From: an uncultured Eubacteriales bacterium
Lineage (GTDB): Bacteria > Bacillota > Clostridia > Peptostreptococcales > Anaerovoracaceae
Direction of reading: 5' to 3'
DNA length: 64,000 nucleotides
Assembly: GCA_902786855.1 (NCBI GenBank)
Contig: CADAEH010000004.1
Location: 124,001 to 188,000 of the forward strand
A model generated the notes under the pieces. The model was not told the DNA's origin and ran no database searches. It saw nothing but the letters and a program-made list of their open reading frames with translations. This document shows positions 1-6,823 of this stretch, in pieces; position 1 is the first letter of the stretch, and each line of letters starts with the position of its first letter. A program made the translations under genes and the position numbers.

Positions 1-150
1 CCGGGATGCCAGCTCACTGAATGGCAATTAAGACAGCTTGTAAAGGAAGAGAAGATACCGGCGATGATGGCAGGTAAAAAAGCACTTCTGTCTGTTGAAG
101 CGGTAGAGCGGTACCTCGAGGAACAGCTTGGCGGCGAGCGGCTGAACTGA
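1..150 (+). CDS. Excisionase-like small HTH protein (3' part only)
   Basis: An open frame enters from the left edge and stops at 148-150, giving 49 visible residues. The visible part has the pattern of a MerR/Xis-type DNA-binding module: a helix, the segment KEEKIPAMMAGKKALLSV, then a closing helix (VERYLEEQ). Family knowledge: such small excisionase-like proteins sit beside integrases of integrative elements and bend DNA at att sites. It lies 15 bases upstream of the replication protein, consistent with one element module. The start and any integrase are outside the window, so its role in excision is inferred. Confidence 0.6.
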   Translation, partial: PGCQLTEWQLRQLVKEEKIPAMMAGKKALLSVEAVERYLEEQLGGERLN

Positions 151-165
151 AGCGAGGTGTGAAAC

Positions 166-1122
166 ATGCAGGTGAGTAAAACAGGGGTCAACTCAGTAGA
201 TGCTCTGTATGGAGTGATTTTCACCGGCAATATAATACCGAATTCGTGGTACAGCACCATACGGACAGAAAAAGGGAAGCCGGATCTTACAGCGATAACG
301 ATCCTCTCAGAAATCCTGTACTGGCACAGACCAAGAGAGGAGTGCGATGAGAGTGATGCCGGGGGCATAAAGCTCATTAAGCGGTTCAAAGCTGATCTCC
401 TGCAGATGAGTTATAAGCATCTTTTGAATAAGTTCGGGCTGACTAAGGATCAGAGCAGAAGAGCGATAGAACGTCTGGAGAAGCTTGGGCTGATAAAGAG
501 GCAATTAAGAAATGTTGAGACAGACAATACCACTCTGAATAACGTGATGTATATAGAACTCTTTTCAGACAGGCTCCTGGAGATCACATTCCCTGAGGGA
601 TACGAACCCCCTGGTAGGAAAAATCCTACAAGGGTATCGGAAAAAACCGATGAGGTCATAGGAAAAACCCAATCAGGTAGTATGAAAAATCCTATGACAA
701 ATACAGAGAATACTACAGAGATTACAAACATAGATTACGACTCTATCTATCAAGCGGAAATAGAAAGTGTCCGAGAGCAGATAGATTATGAAGCTCTGAC
801 AAGAGACATGGGATCAGATAGAGGAATGATAGATGAGATAGTAGAGATAATAGTAGAAATCAATCTGTATGGGACCGAGCCGCAACTGATCAACGGAGAA
901 CGGATACCGGCATCGATCATACGAGAGAGATTCAGAAAGATAAACAGTTATGTGGTGAAGGAAGTAATAGACAGCCTGAGATCGGCACCGAGAAACATTG
1001 TGAATACCAGAGGATATATCATGACCGCACTGTACAATGCATCGTCGACATATGAGCTTGGACTGGATATGGAGGTCACCAGAGATATGTTCAGAAGGGA
1101 GGCGAGTGCATGGGAAGCATGA
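166..1122 (+). CDS. Replication initiator-like protein of a mobile element (DUF6017-type)
   Basis: A 318-residue protein with the layout of replication proteins on clostridial plasmids and integrative elements. The N-terminal part contains a winged-helix segment (about residues 85-112, LTKDQSRRAIERLEKLGLIK). A polar linker of about 40 residues follows, then a C-terminal helical region (about 195-318) that resembles the DUF6017 domain. The start has a purine-rich ribosome site (AGCGAGGTG) before ATG 166. Its stop overlaps the start of the small Cys-rich gene (ATG at 1110), implying translational coupling. It probably opens the element's replication origin or helps load replication proteins after excision. 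The fold assignment is from remembered family patterns. Confidence 0.7.
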   Translation: MQVSKTGVNSVDALYGVIFTGNIIPNSWYSTIRTEKGKPDLTAITILSEILYWHRPREECDESDAGGIKLIKRFKADLLQMSYKHLLNKFGLTKDQSRRAIERLEKLGLIKRQLRNVETDNTTLNNVMYIELFSDRLLEITFPEGYEPPGRKNPTRVSEKTDEVIGKTQSGSMKNPMTNTENTTEITNIDYDSIYQAEIESVREQIDYEALTRDMGSDRGMIDEIVEIIVEINLYGTEPQLINGERIPASIIRERFRKINSYVVKEVIDSLRSAPRNIVNTRGYIMTALYNASSTYELGLDMEVTRDMFRREASAWEA

Positions 1123-1274
1123 CACCTATGAAAGCGATCAGAGCAAAGTGCATTGACTGCTGCTGCGGAGAGAAGAAAGAGATACGACTCTGCCCGATCG
1201 AAAGGTGCCCGCTATGGCCGTACAGGATGGGCAAGCGACCTGTGAAGGATACAGACATCGACAAGAAAGATTGA
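1110..1274 (+). CDS. Small Cys-rich conserved mobile-element protein
   Basis: A 54-residue protein whose ATG lies inside the last codons of the replication gene, so the two are translationally coupled (preceding AGAAGGGAGGCG is a good ribosome site). It contains the pattern RAKCIDCCCGEKKEIRLC, followed by CPLWPYRMGKRP. This five- to six-cysteine signature recurs in small proteins of clostridial phages and integrative elements. The cysteines suggest a zinc knuckle. Its function is not known to me. The internal ATGs at codons 4 and 7 are alternative starts. Confidence 0.75.
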   Translation: MGSMTPMKAIRAKCIDCCCGEKKEIRLCPIERCPLWPYRMGKRPVKDTDIDKKD

Positions 1275-1641
1275 GAACAGAAAAGTAGAGATAGCTAAGA
1301 CTTTTTTCTGAAAAGTGACCCGATATACGACACTTTTGAGAAGGGTATAGACCGGGAACAATAATCAGACAGATCTTCATGACAGTCAGAGATCATGAAT
1401 GTGATTAAGAGGGATCCGAACTACTGTCATGTAGCTGAAGGACGAAGGAGCATATGAGGAGCACACAGTTGTGGATACATAGGAGCCACACGGACTCCTA
1501 ACAAGGGAGATAAAGGAAATGAACAATGAAAATGTATAGCCATAAAGGCCTCGCCGACTGAGAGCGAAATACACCCATCGCACAAACCTTACGGTTCGTA
1601 CTCGCGGTACCGATGAATAAAGAACGTCCAGGGAAAAGGGG
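1275..1641 (+). other. Non-coding interval upstream of the relaxase, candidate oriT
   Basis: I see no convincing gene in these 367 bases. They hold several short inverted repeats: AAAAGTG/CACTTTT around 1311-1335, TCATGA/TCATGA around 1378-1400, and TAGGAG/CTCCTA around 1480-1500. AACC/GGTT flanks a 4-base spacer near 1586. Origins of transfer commonly lie just upstream of a MobA/MobL relaxase and consist of such repeats next to the nick site, so this is the best place for oriT. I could not recognise a nick-site consensus. Confidence 0.4.
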
Positions 1642-2715
1642 ATGATGCCTATAAAAAATGTGACATTTATACAGCACGGAAAGCTGACTAATGTAGTCGG
1701 CAGGATCAGATATATCAGCGATGAAAAGAAACAGGAGAACCTGTATGCGGTCTATGAAACAGTGCCGAGGAAGTACTGGAAGGATCTTGCGAAAGAGAAT
1801 CAGTCGGACTTCAGGCGCAGCGGAACGAGTGGAAATTGCATCGAGGCCAGAGAACTGATAATAGCTTTGCCAAAAGAAATGACCTACTTTGATCCTGATA
1901 AATTGCTCAGATACTTTGTTGAATCATATCGGAAAGAGTATGGCACGGAGTGCATCGCAGCTCTACACCATAACAAGAGAAAGACGAATTATCATATCCA
2001 TCTGATCTATTCGGAGCGGCAGCAGCTGGAAGAACCGGTGAGAAAGGTAGCAACTCGCAACATGTATTTTGATCCTGAAGGCAGACATGTAAGGACGAAA
2101 AAGGAAGCGACAGCAGATGGGAAACTGCTGCCGGGATACAGCATGATACCCAAAGGTGAAGTGTATGAAGAGCATCTATTCGATAAAAAGAACCCGCTCT
2201 TCAAACAGAAATCTTTCACAGAAGATGTAAAAGTTTTCTTCACAGATCTCATGAACAGGCAGTTGTCTGAACCAAATCAGATGCAGGTGTTCCCTAAGAA
2301 CAGTCCATTCCTTCCGACCAAGAAGATCGGTAAGAACAATCCAAAAGCTGAATTCATAGAAGAGACCAACAGGCTAAAGGATGAATGGAACCGGAAAATA
2401 TGGACAGCATACCGTAATGGGGCACCCAAAGAGAGCCTGATAACGGTGAAGAAGGAACTGATATCCAAGCTGGCAGCAGAGTCGATCAGGGAAGCCGGAG
2501 GCAAAAGCGATCCCGAAAAATACAACAGCATACTTGTAAGGGCGATAGCGATAGTTGCGGAGATGTGCAGACTGCTGAGCAAACAGGGAAGAGAGACCTG
2601 GGCAGAAGCCTGGGGGAAAGCACTGACCAAACTTATGGATATGGCAACAGAACAAATTGCCGGAAGAAGGATCGATATCAAAAAAGATACAAGGCACAGA
2701 ACAATGGAACGGTAG
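1642..2715 (+). CDS. MobA/MobL family relaxase
   Basis: A 357-residue conjugative relaxase that would nick oriT and pilot single-stranded DNA into a recipient using another element's transfer machinery. The metal-binding histidines of the relaxase fold are visible: HH at 109-110 and NYHIHLIYSE with histidines at 118 and 120. The rest of the catalytic domain is about residues 1-200, and the C-terminal part is helical and charged. At 357 residues it is a short member, lacking a primase or helicase extension. ATG 1642 is followed directly by a second ATG; GGGAAAAGGGGATG supplies the ribosome site for either. With no type IV secretion genes in view, the element is better called mobilizable than conjugative. 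Confidence 0.85.
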   Translation: MMPIKNVTFIQHGKLTNVVGRIRYISDEKKQENLYAVYETVPRKYWKDLAKENQSDFRRSGTSGNCIEARELIIALPKEMTYFDPDKLLRYFVESYRKEYGTECIAALHHNKRKTNYHIHLIYSERQQLEEPVRKVATRNMYFDPEGRHVRTKKEATADGKLLPGYSMIPKGEVYEEHLFDKKNPLFKQKSFTEDVKVFFTDLMNRQLSEPNQMQVFPKNSPFLPTKKIGKNNPKAEFIEETNRLKDEWNRKIWTAYRNGAPKESLITVKKELISKLAAESIREAGGKSDPEKYNSILVRAIAIVAEMCRLLSKQGRETWAEAWGKALTKLMDMATEQIAGRRIDIKKDTRHRTMER

Positions 2716-2724
2716 ATGTGACTG

Positions 2725-2733
2725 TGCTATAAT
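2725..2733 (+). promoter_or_regulatory. Extended -10 promoter of the small membrane peptide transcript
   Basis: TGCTATAAT is a perfect extended -10 element just after the relaxase stop. No good -35 is visible. Transcription would start near 2740 and give a structured leader of about 170 bases before the 27-codon peptide gene at 2910. Confidence 0.5.
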
Positions 2734-2755
2734 TCGGAATACTCTTGAGGCGGTA

Positions 2756-2801
2756 AATGCTCCCTTTGATTTTACGGCTTCGCCGTAAGGTAGGGAGCAT
2801 T
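2756..2801 (+). repeat. Large nested hairpin in the leader of the small peptide mRNA
   Basis: Outer arms AATGCTCCCT (2756-2765) and AGGGAGCATT (2792-2801) are perfect complements, and inner arms TTACGGC/GCCGTAA flank a TTC loop. Further short complementary blocks (GGAGGG/CCCTCC, about 2840-2858) follow before the ribosome site. Long stable leaders that hide the ribosome site are typical of type I toxin mRNAs, so this may delay translation. There is no U run, so it is not a simple terminator. Confidence 0.6.
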
Positions 2802-2909
2802 GATTTCGCTCGACAAGCTCGCTCAATAGATGCCCTCTCCGGAGGGACTGTGACCCTCCGTATATATAGAAATCCCTTGTGGAAATCTGATAGAAAGGAG
2901 GGCAATGCT

Positions 2910-2993
2910 ATGGACGTGTTCCAGTTCATGCAGATCGTGGGTTTCGCGCTCGCTTTCTTCGTAGCCGGGTACACTCTTGGCAAAAGAAAATAA
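2910..2993 (+). CDS. Small hydrophobic peptide, candidate type I toxin
   Basis: A 27-residue peptide beginning MDVFQFMQIV and ending GYTLGKRK. It has one hydrophobic helix of about 18 residues with a basic tail, the build of Fst/TxpA-like membrane toxins. The start is fixed by AGAAAGGAGGG about 9 bases upstream. A longer in-frame reading from 2757 exists, but it would translate through the hairpin region and lacks a ribosome site. The gene is followed by a two-way terminator and a minus-strand promoter, which together make a convergent antisense RNA likely. Toxicity is inferred from layout only. Confidence 0.6.
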   Translation: MDVFQFMQIVGFALAFFVAGYTLGKRK

Positions 2994-3071
2994 CCGCCCA
3001 ACGCCACATTGATGCGGTTATTATCTAACTAATTCATATGCGGGCTAACCGTCTATCGGTAGCCTTTATCT
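2985..3071 (-). ncRNA. Candidate antisense antitoxin RNA
   Basis: A minus-strand promoter at 3078-3106 would start an RNA near 3071. The RNA would read leftward through a hairpin (GGCTAACCG/CGGTAGCC, 3043-3064 on the plus strand) and end at the shared terminator 2989-3022. It would overlap the 3' end of the toxin-like mRNA tail to tail. This is the arrangement known for par/Fst-type and similar type I systems. The ends are predicted, not mapped. Confidence 0.45.
2989..3022. terminator. Bidirectional terminator between toxin-like mRNA and antisense RNA
   Basis: AATAACCGC (2989-2997) and GCGGTTATT (3014-3022) form a perfect 9-bp stem that begins in the stop region of the small peptide. A- and T-rich flanks on both sides fit termination in both directions. 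Confidence 0.65.
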
Positions 3072-3077
3072 ATGCTT

Positions 3078-3106
3078 ATAATAATCAAAAGCTACTGCAT
3101 TTTCAA
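3078..3106 (-). promoter_or_regulatory. Minus-strand promoter for the antisense RNA
   Basis: Read on the minus strand, TTGAAA (3106-3101) and TATTAT (3083-3078) are separated by exactly 17 bases. This is a good sigma-A type promoter pointing at the small peptide gene. Confidence 0.55.
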
Positions 3107-3303
3107 GTATTTAAGATGAATGGCGCAATACGGCTTAAATAGTTGATTGAGTGGAAGCGTTATGCTTTGTATATCTGCCTCTCTTTGCAATTTAGGGTGT
3201 AAGGAGCGGGTTTGTTTTTTGTTCAGTTTCACTAGCAAGAAATGCTTGCGTGTCTCTTTACAACGGATAGTGCTATTATTCTTGTATAGAGGAGAGGCAT
3301 AGT

Positions 3304-4602
3304 ATGGAAATAGGAGAGAAGATAAAGAAAATCAGAAAGGAAAGCAATCTCAGTCAGGAAGAATTCGGAGAGCTTTTCCATGTGACACGGCAGGCCGTGT
3401 CACATTGGGAGCATAATCGCAATTATCCGGATATGGGCACTCTTGAAAAAATAAGCGACAAATTCAATATCTCATTTGATGAACTTATCAAAGGGGATGA
3501 AGAACTGATCGATAAAATAGACAAAACTCGCATTAGGGCCAGTCTTTGGAAAAAGCTGTTTATTATTTTGGGTTTAATAATGCTAGTGCTCACAACCTTA
3601 TATGCTATGCCAAAGGCAGCTAAATATCTGTATTATGATCCAGAAGAAACTGTTGCAGTCCAGCACTACAGTGATGGATCGGTAGAGGATAAGCGAATGG
3701 ATGTAGACATGCAGGTCTTCAGTACTCTCCGTATACCAGGACATAAATTTGACAATGTCATCAGCTACGATATGGGAATGGGTTGCTATGACGTAACAAT
3801 AAACCAAAGTTCTTACGTTGGAGACAAGGAAAAATCGGTATCCGGTACAGTCGAGCGAAACCATTTGCAGTTGTTTGACCCTAATGTATTTAAAATACCA
3901 TATGGTAATGTGTTTGAATGGAGCACATACTCAAGAGATATTCATAAAAGTCTGGAGGAAAACATTGCGAATGATCAGGAAGAATGGGAACGTGAAACTC
4001 ATGCGGACGGATTCACTCTCCCGGAAGCTCAGGGAATTGCGGGCGATACTGAAGATTCAAAAGACGCTCTAAAAGAACTTGCCCCTGATAAATATTATGA
4101 GGCATACATATCTTTTCATAATGCCATGGACTATAAGGATGCGCTGAAGTGGATAGATGACCATAGAGCGGAAGGACTATTATATCCTTGGGTTGCGGTT
4201 GCGACAGGTGACGACATTCAGAATGGCCCAATTGGGTTCTATACTGAGTTTTCAGGATACTTGAGGGCTTTTGACAAAGAGAAATATCCATTCCTTTTTG
4301 GATATGAAGATGTATACAAAAATAACGGAGAAGATGAACTCAGAAATGAGGCCAATGCACAGCAACATATGCTGAGCATGCTCAGATACATGCAGGATCA
4401 GAAAACCTTTTGGAAAATGATGAGCGACGCTGGCTTTGACTCCAACTTCAATGAAGAGTGTCTTGAATCGACAATTGATTATATTGAGAAAAATGGTCTT
4501 AAGATATACGGCGTTGCCATTACAGCAAAGAAGGATACTCTGATTAAGATCCATGAGGATAAGGAAGTTTTCTCGATCGGTACAGAAGCTTATAATAATT
4601 AG
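3304..4602 (+). CDS. XRE-family HTH protein with transmembrane and sigma-regulator-like extracytoplasmic region
   Basis: A 432-residue membrane-anchored regulator. Residues 1-65 are a Cro/C1 helix-turn-helix (LSQEEFGELF ... RQAVSHWEHNRNYPD). One membrane segment covers about 83-102. The outside part has a stretch after the membrane segment resembling Sigma_reg_N. A later stretch (about 264-315, YYEAYISFHNAMDY ... PWVAVATG) resembles Sigma_reg_C, a domain usually found on anti-sigma factors. The combination suggests an envelope-sensing, DNA-binding receptor. An extended -10 (TGCTATTAT, 3271-3279) and GAGGAGAGG ribosome site precede it. It is 26 bases upstream of a lipoprotein gene, probably its partner. 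The domain calls outside the HTH are moderate. Confidence 0.7.
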   Translation: MEIGEKIKKIRKESNLSQEEFGELFHVTRQAVSHWEHNRNYPDMGTLEKISDKFNISFDELIKGDEELIDKIDKTRIRASLWKKLFIILGLIMLVLTTLYAMPKAAKYLYYDPEETVAVQHYSDGSVEDKRMDVDMQVFSTLRIPGHKFDNVISYDMGMGCYDVTINQSSYVGDKEKSVSGTVERNHLQLFDPNVFKIPYGNVFEWSTYSRDIHKSLEENIANDQEEWERETHADGFTLPEAQGIAGDTEDSKDALKELAPDKYYEAYISFHNAMDYKDALKWIDDHRAEGLLYPWVAVATGDDIQNGPIGFYTEFSGYLRAFDKEKYPFLFGYEDVYKNNGEDELRNEANAQQHMLSMLRYMQDQKTFWKMMSDAGFDSNFNEECLESTIDYIEKNGLKIYGVAITAKKDTLIKIHEDKEVFSIGTEAYNN

Positions 4603-4628
4603 TGGCATATAAAGGAAGGGAATCAAGT

Positions 4629-5237
4629 ATGTTTACAAGAAGGAAAATTCTGATATTCATGTCTTTGATAATGATTGCAGCAATGTCTTTCGCAATGACT
4701 GCTTGTAAGACCGATGATGTCTCGAAGAGCGTTGAAGATGATGTCTTGAGGCGTGCTGAAAATGAAGAAAAGCTGCTTAAAGCGATGACTGAATATCCGG
4801 GAGAGGGATTATATTATCCTGCAATGACTGAAATCGGCCTTGATGCATCTGCGCCGACAGAGGGGGAACTAGCGGAGGAAAAAAAGAAGGCAGCAAACGA
4901 GAAAGATGTCTGGCAAAAGGCAGTAGGGGACTGCTTTGCTGATGGTATGTTCGATACTTTCTATAGCGAATGGGAGAGAACCCATATAATGGGAGCGGCA
5001 TGGATCTATGAACTGGAAACGGAAATGACTGGTTTCAATATTGAGGATGATGCATCGCAGGGCTCAGACAATATAGAACATGCTATTATAACAGTCACTG
5101 CAACTGATAGATCCAGGAATACTTTGTCCTTCAATATGGACTGGAGAGTCATTTTCGACAGTAAAAATCCTGATCTTATTCAGAAGATAGAGCTGATTGA
5201 CGATGGTGGATTCTTAGAGGCATATTTGGAAGATTGA
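4629..5237 (+). CDS. Putative lipoprotein downstream of the XRE membrane regulator
   Basis: A 202-residue exported protein. The start ATG 4629 is chosen because AAAGGAAGGG lies about 8 bases upstream and the resulting N-terminus is a lipoprotein signal: basic MFTRRK, hydrophobic core, then lipobox MTAC with the cysteine near residue 21. The mature part is acidic, with no fold I recognise. It follows the regulator at 3304 by 26 bases and is probably cotranscribed. It ends about 170 bases before the tRNA-fMet scar, so it is the last gene of the first element. Confidence 0.65.
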   Translation: MFTRRKILIFMSLIMIAAMSFAMTACKTDDVSKSVEDDVLRRAENEEKLLKAMTEYPGEGLYYPAMTEIGLDASAPTEGELAEEKKKAANEKDVWQKAVGDCFADGMFDTFYSEWERTHIMGAAWIYELETEMTGFNIEDDASQGSDNIEHAIITVTATDRSRNTLSFNMDWRVIFDSKNPDLIQKIELIDDGGFLEAYLED

Positions 5238-5334
5238 TAATCCGAAGAACAGACCGAAACGATAGATGGAAGCAATGAGTGGGCTGGAAAAAGATCGATT
5301 AGGAATAAATAAGATAACAGGAGAATGACTGGAA

Positions 5335-5355
5335 TTTGTACTAATTTTGTACTAA
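5335..5355 (+). repeat. Direct repeat next to att scar, candidate integrase arm sites
   Basis: TTTGTACTAA occurs twice (5335-5344 and 5346-5355), an 11-base spacing close to one helical turn, about 57 bases before the tRNA scar. Tyrosine recombinases bind such arm-type repeats near attachment sites, so this may be an integrase-binding site at the element's right end. Confidence 0.45.
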
Positions 5356-5411
5356 ATCGAACAAATAACGAAGAGAGACGTGGTGTTTTCAACGAGTTGA
5401 GAGCAACATTT

Positions 5412-5454
5412 CATAACCCGGAGGTCGAGGGTTCAAGTCCCTCCCCCGCAACCA
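5412..5454 (+). other. tRNA-fMet 3' half, attachment-site scar of an integrated element
   Basis: From CAT (anticodon, 5412-5414) to CCA (5452-5454) the sequence is the 3' half of an initiator tRNA. It has the CCC of the anticodon stem, GGAGGTCG, the T-arm GAGGG-TTCAAGT-CCCTC, the acceptor strand CCCCGCA, discriminator A and CCA. The A at the last acceptor position is the base of the initiator-specific 1-72 mismatch. The bases before CAT do not match a tRNA, so no D-arm or 5' half exists. This is what tyrosine-recombinase elements leave at the far end after integrating in a tRNA 3' end. The intact tRNA should lie left of the window. Confidence 0.85.
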
Positions 5455-5459
5455 CTTGA

Positions 5460-5497
5460 AGTCGGAATTCTGAACCACGGAATTCCGACTCTTTTCT
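5460..5497 (+). terminator. Rho-independent terminator after the tRNA-fMet scar
   Basis: AGTCGGAATTC and GAATTCCGACT form a perfect 11-bp stem with a 9-base loop, followed by CTTTTCT. It sits directly after CCA, as the terminator of a tRNA gene would. It was probably carried along with the tRNA tail. Confidence 0.8.
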
Positions 5498-5606
5498 GTA
5501 TTGCAGGCATAGCAATACTTTCAGACATTTTTTAGAATTGTGTCTGATTACAAACATTTGAAATAATTCGCGCAAAGATTCGAATCGGTGTTATATTCTG
5601 AACCAC

Positions 5607-6743
5607 TTATTCCGACAGATGTGCATAATACTGAGTTTCCTTTTCATCAGGAGACCTGTAATTGTTATAACTGTGCGGACGATTATGGTTATAGTTCATG
5701 ATATAATTTGCGATTCTTTTTTTGAATTCGCGCTCTGAGCGATAGTCATGCCTATAGATTTCTTCTCTCTTTAGATTCGAAAAAAAAGACTCATTCACTG
5801 CGTTGTCAATGGGCGTACCAGTATGTGAAAATGACTGATTCACAGAACAGCTTGCGAGAAGTCTGCGGAAAGCTCTGGACGTATACTGACATCCCTGATC
5901 GCTGTGGAATAATAGATTATTTGGAAAACCTCTCTCTTTGAATGCCATTTTGAAACAAGAGGTTACTATCTGTGTTGAAGCATTCGGAGAAATCTTATAG
6001 CCGACAATTTTTCTTGAAAACAGATCCATAACAACACATACATTATAATAAATACCTTTTACCTTGAATTTGGTAATATCACTGACCCATACAGTATTTG
6101 GTGCTGAAACATCGAACTGTCTTTTGACTTTGTTCTTACGATGCAGGGCATAGTAATCTTTCTTTGAATGTATCCTTATGCTTTCGAGACCGAGTTCATG
6201 CATTATACTAAGCACATACTTCTTTGAAGTATGGTATCCCTGCCTATTTAAAACAGCCAGAATCTTGTCTGAACCATAGCATTGCTCACTTTCATCAAAA
6301 ATAAGTTGAACTGCATCGCTGATTGTCTTGTGATGCAGTTCATAACTGGTCGGAGTATGTTCACATACTATCCTGTTATGATAAGTTCCTTTTGAAATAT
6401 GAAGAGCCTCAAGTGTCGCATTGATTCCGTAAATGGGACTTAATCTCACGAATTCGCTTAGTCTCTCTTCGAGCGGTGATTCACTGTTACAGTTTGCGTC
6501 ATTGAGAATATCTACGATTTTCCTTAGCTTTTGCATACTGCGCTGTGTATCACAGAACTCTTTATGTATCATTATTTCCATTCCAAGATCTGCCGCATAC
6601 TCCTTGTATTTGCCAGGGGCAATCCAGAAATATGCCGTTGATTCCGAAATGCCATAGATTTTACATAACTCTTTTACCGGAGTTCCACTCCAATATGCAG
6701 AGCGCATTGACAGGATTTGAGAATCATTAAGTTTTGAATACAT
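5607..6743 (-). CDS. IS3-family transposase (single frame)
   Basis: A 378-residue DDE transposase. The N-terminal part is a helix-turn-helix (residues 5-40, PVKELCKIYGISESTAYFW), and the integrase core carries the triad D222 (VSDITKF), D282 (FHSDQGCQY) and E318 (NAVNESFF) with the typical D-35-E spacing. In most IS3 elements two overlapping frames are joined by programmed frameshifting; here everything is in one uninterrupted frame. I could not identify convincing terminal inverted repeats in 5500-5606 or 6744-6823, so the ends of the insertion sequence are left open. A 5-base-mismatched copy of the scar's terminator loop (TTCTGAACCAC) occurs at 5596-5606. Confidence 0.88.
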   Translation of the reverse strand: MYSKLNDSQILSMRSAYWSGTPVKELCKIYGISESTAYFWIAPGKYKEYAADLGMEIMIHKEFCDTQRSMQKLRKIVDILNDANCNSESPLEERLSEFVRLSPIYGINATLEALHISKGTYHNRIVCEHTPTSYELHHKTISDAVQLIFDESEQCYGSDKILAVLNRQGYHTSKKYVLSIMHELGLESIRIHSKKDYYALHRKNKVKRQFDVSAPNTVWVSDITKFKVKGIYYNVCVVMDLFSRKIVGYKISPNASTQIVTSCFKMAFKERGFPNNLLFHSDQGCQYTSRAFRRLLASCSVNQSFSHTGTPIDNAVNESFFSNLKREEIYRHDYRSEREFKKRIANYIMNYNHNRPHSYNNYRSPDEKETQYYAHLSE

Positions 6744-6823
6744 GTAACCTCCTTATGTTAATATAAAAATAAAACAACAAAGAGCATTATATGATCCATG
6801 TCAAGTGAGCGAGGAAATATGTT

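Noticed and set aside
2757-2993. A 78-residue reading covering the small peptide
   Set aside because: It starts inside the leader hairpin without a ribosome site; the 27-residue form from 2910 has an ideal site and a membrane-peptide profile.
5460-5617. TTCTGAACCAC repeat at 5468 and 5596 as insertion-sequence ends
   Set aside because: Both copies are in the same orientation and no matching end exists right of the transposase, so they do not define IS termini.
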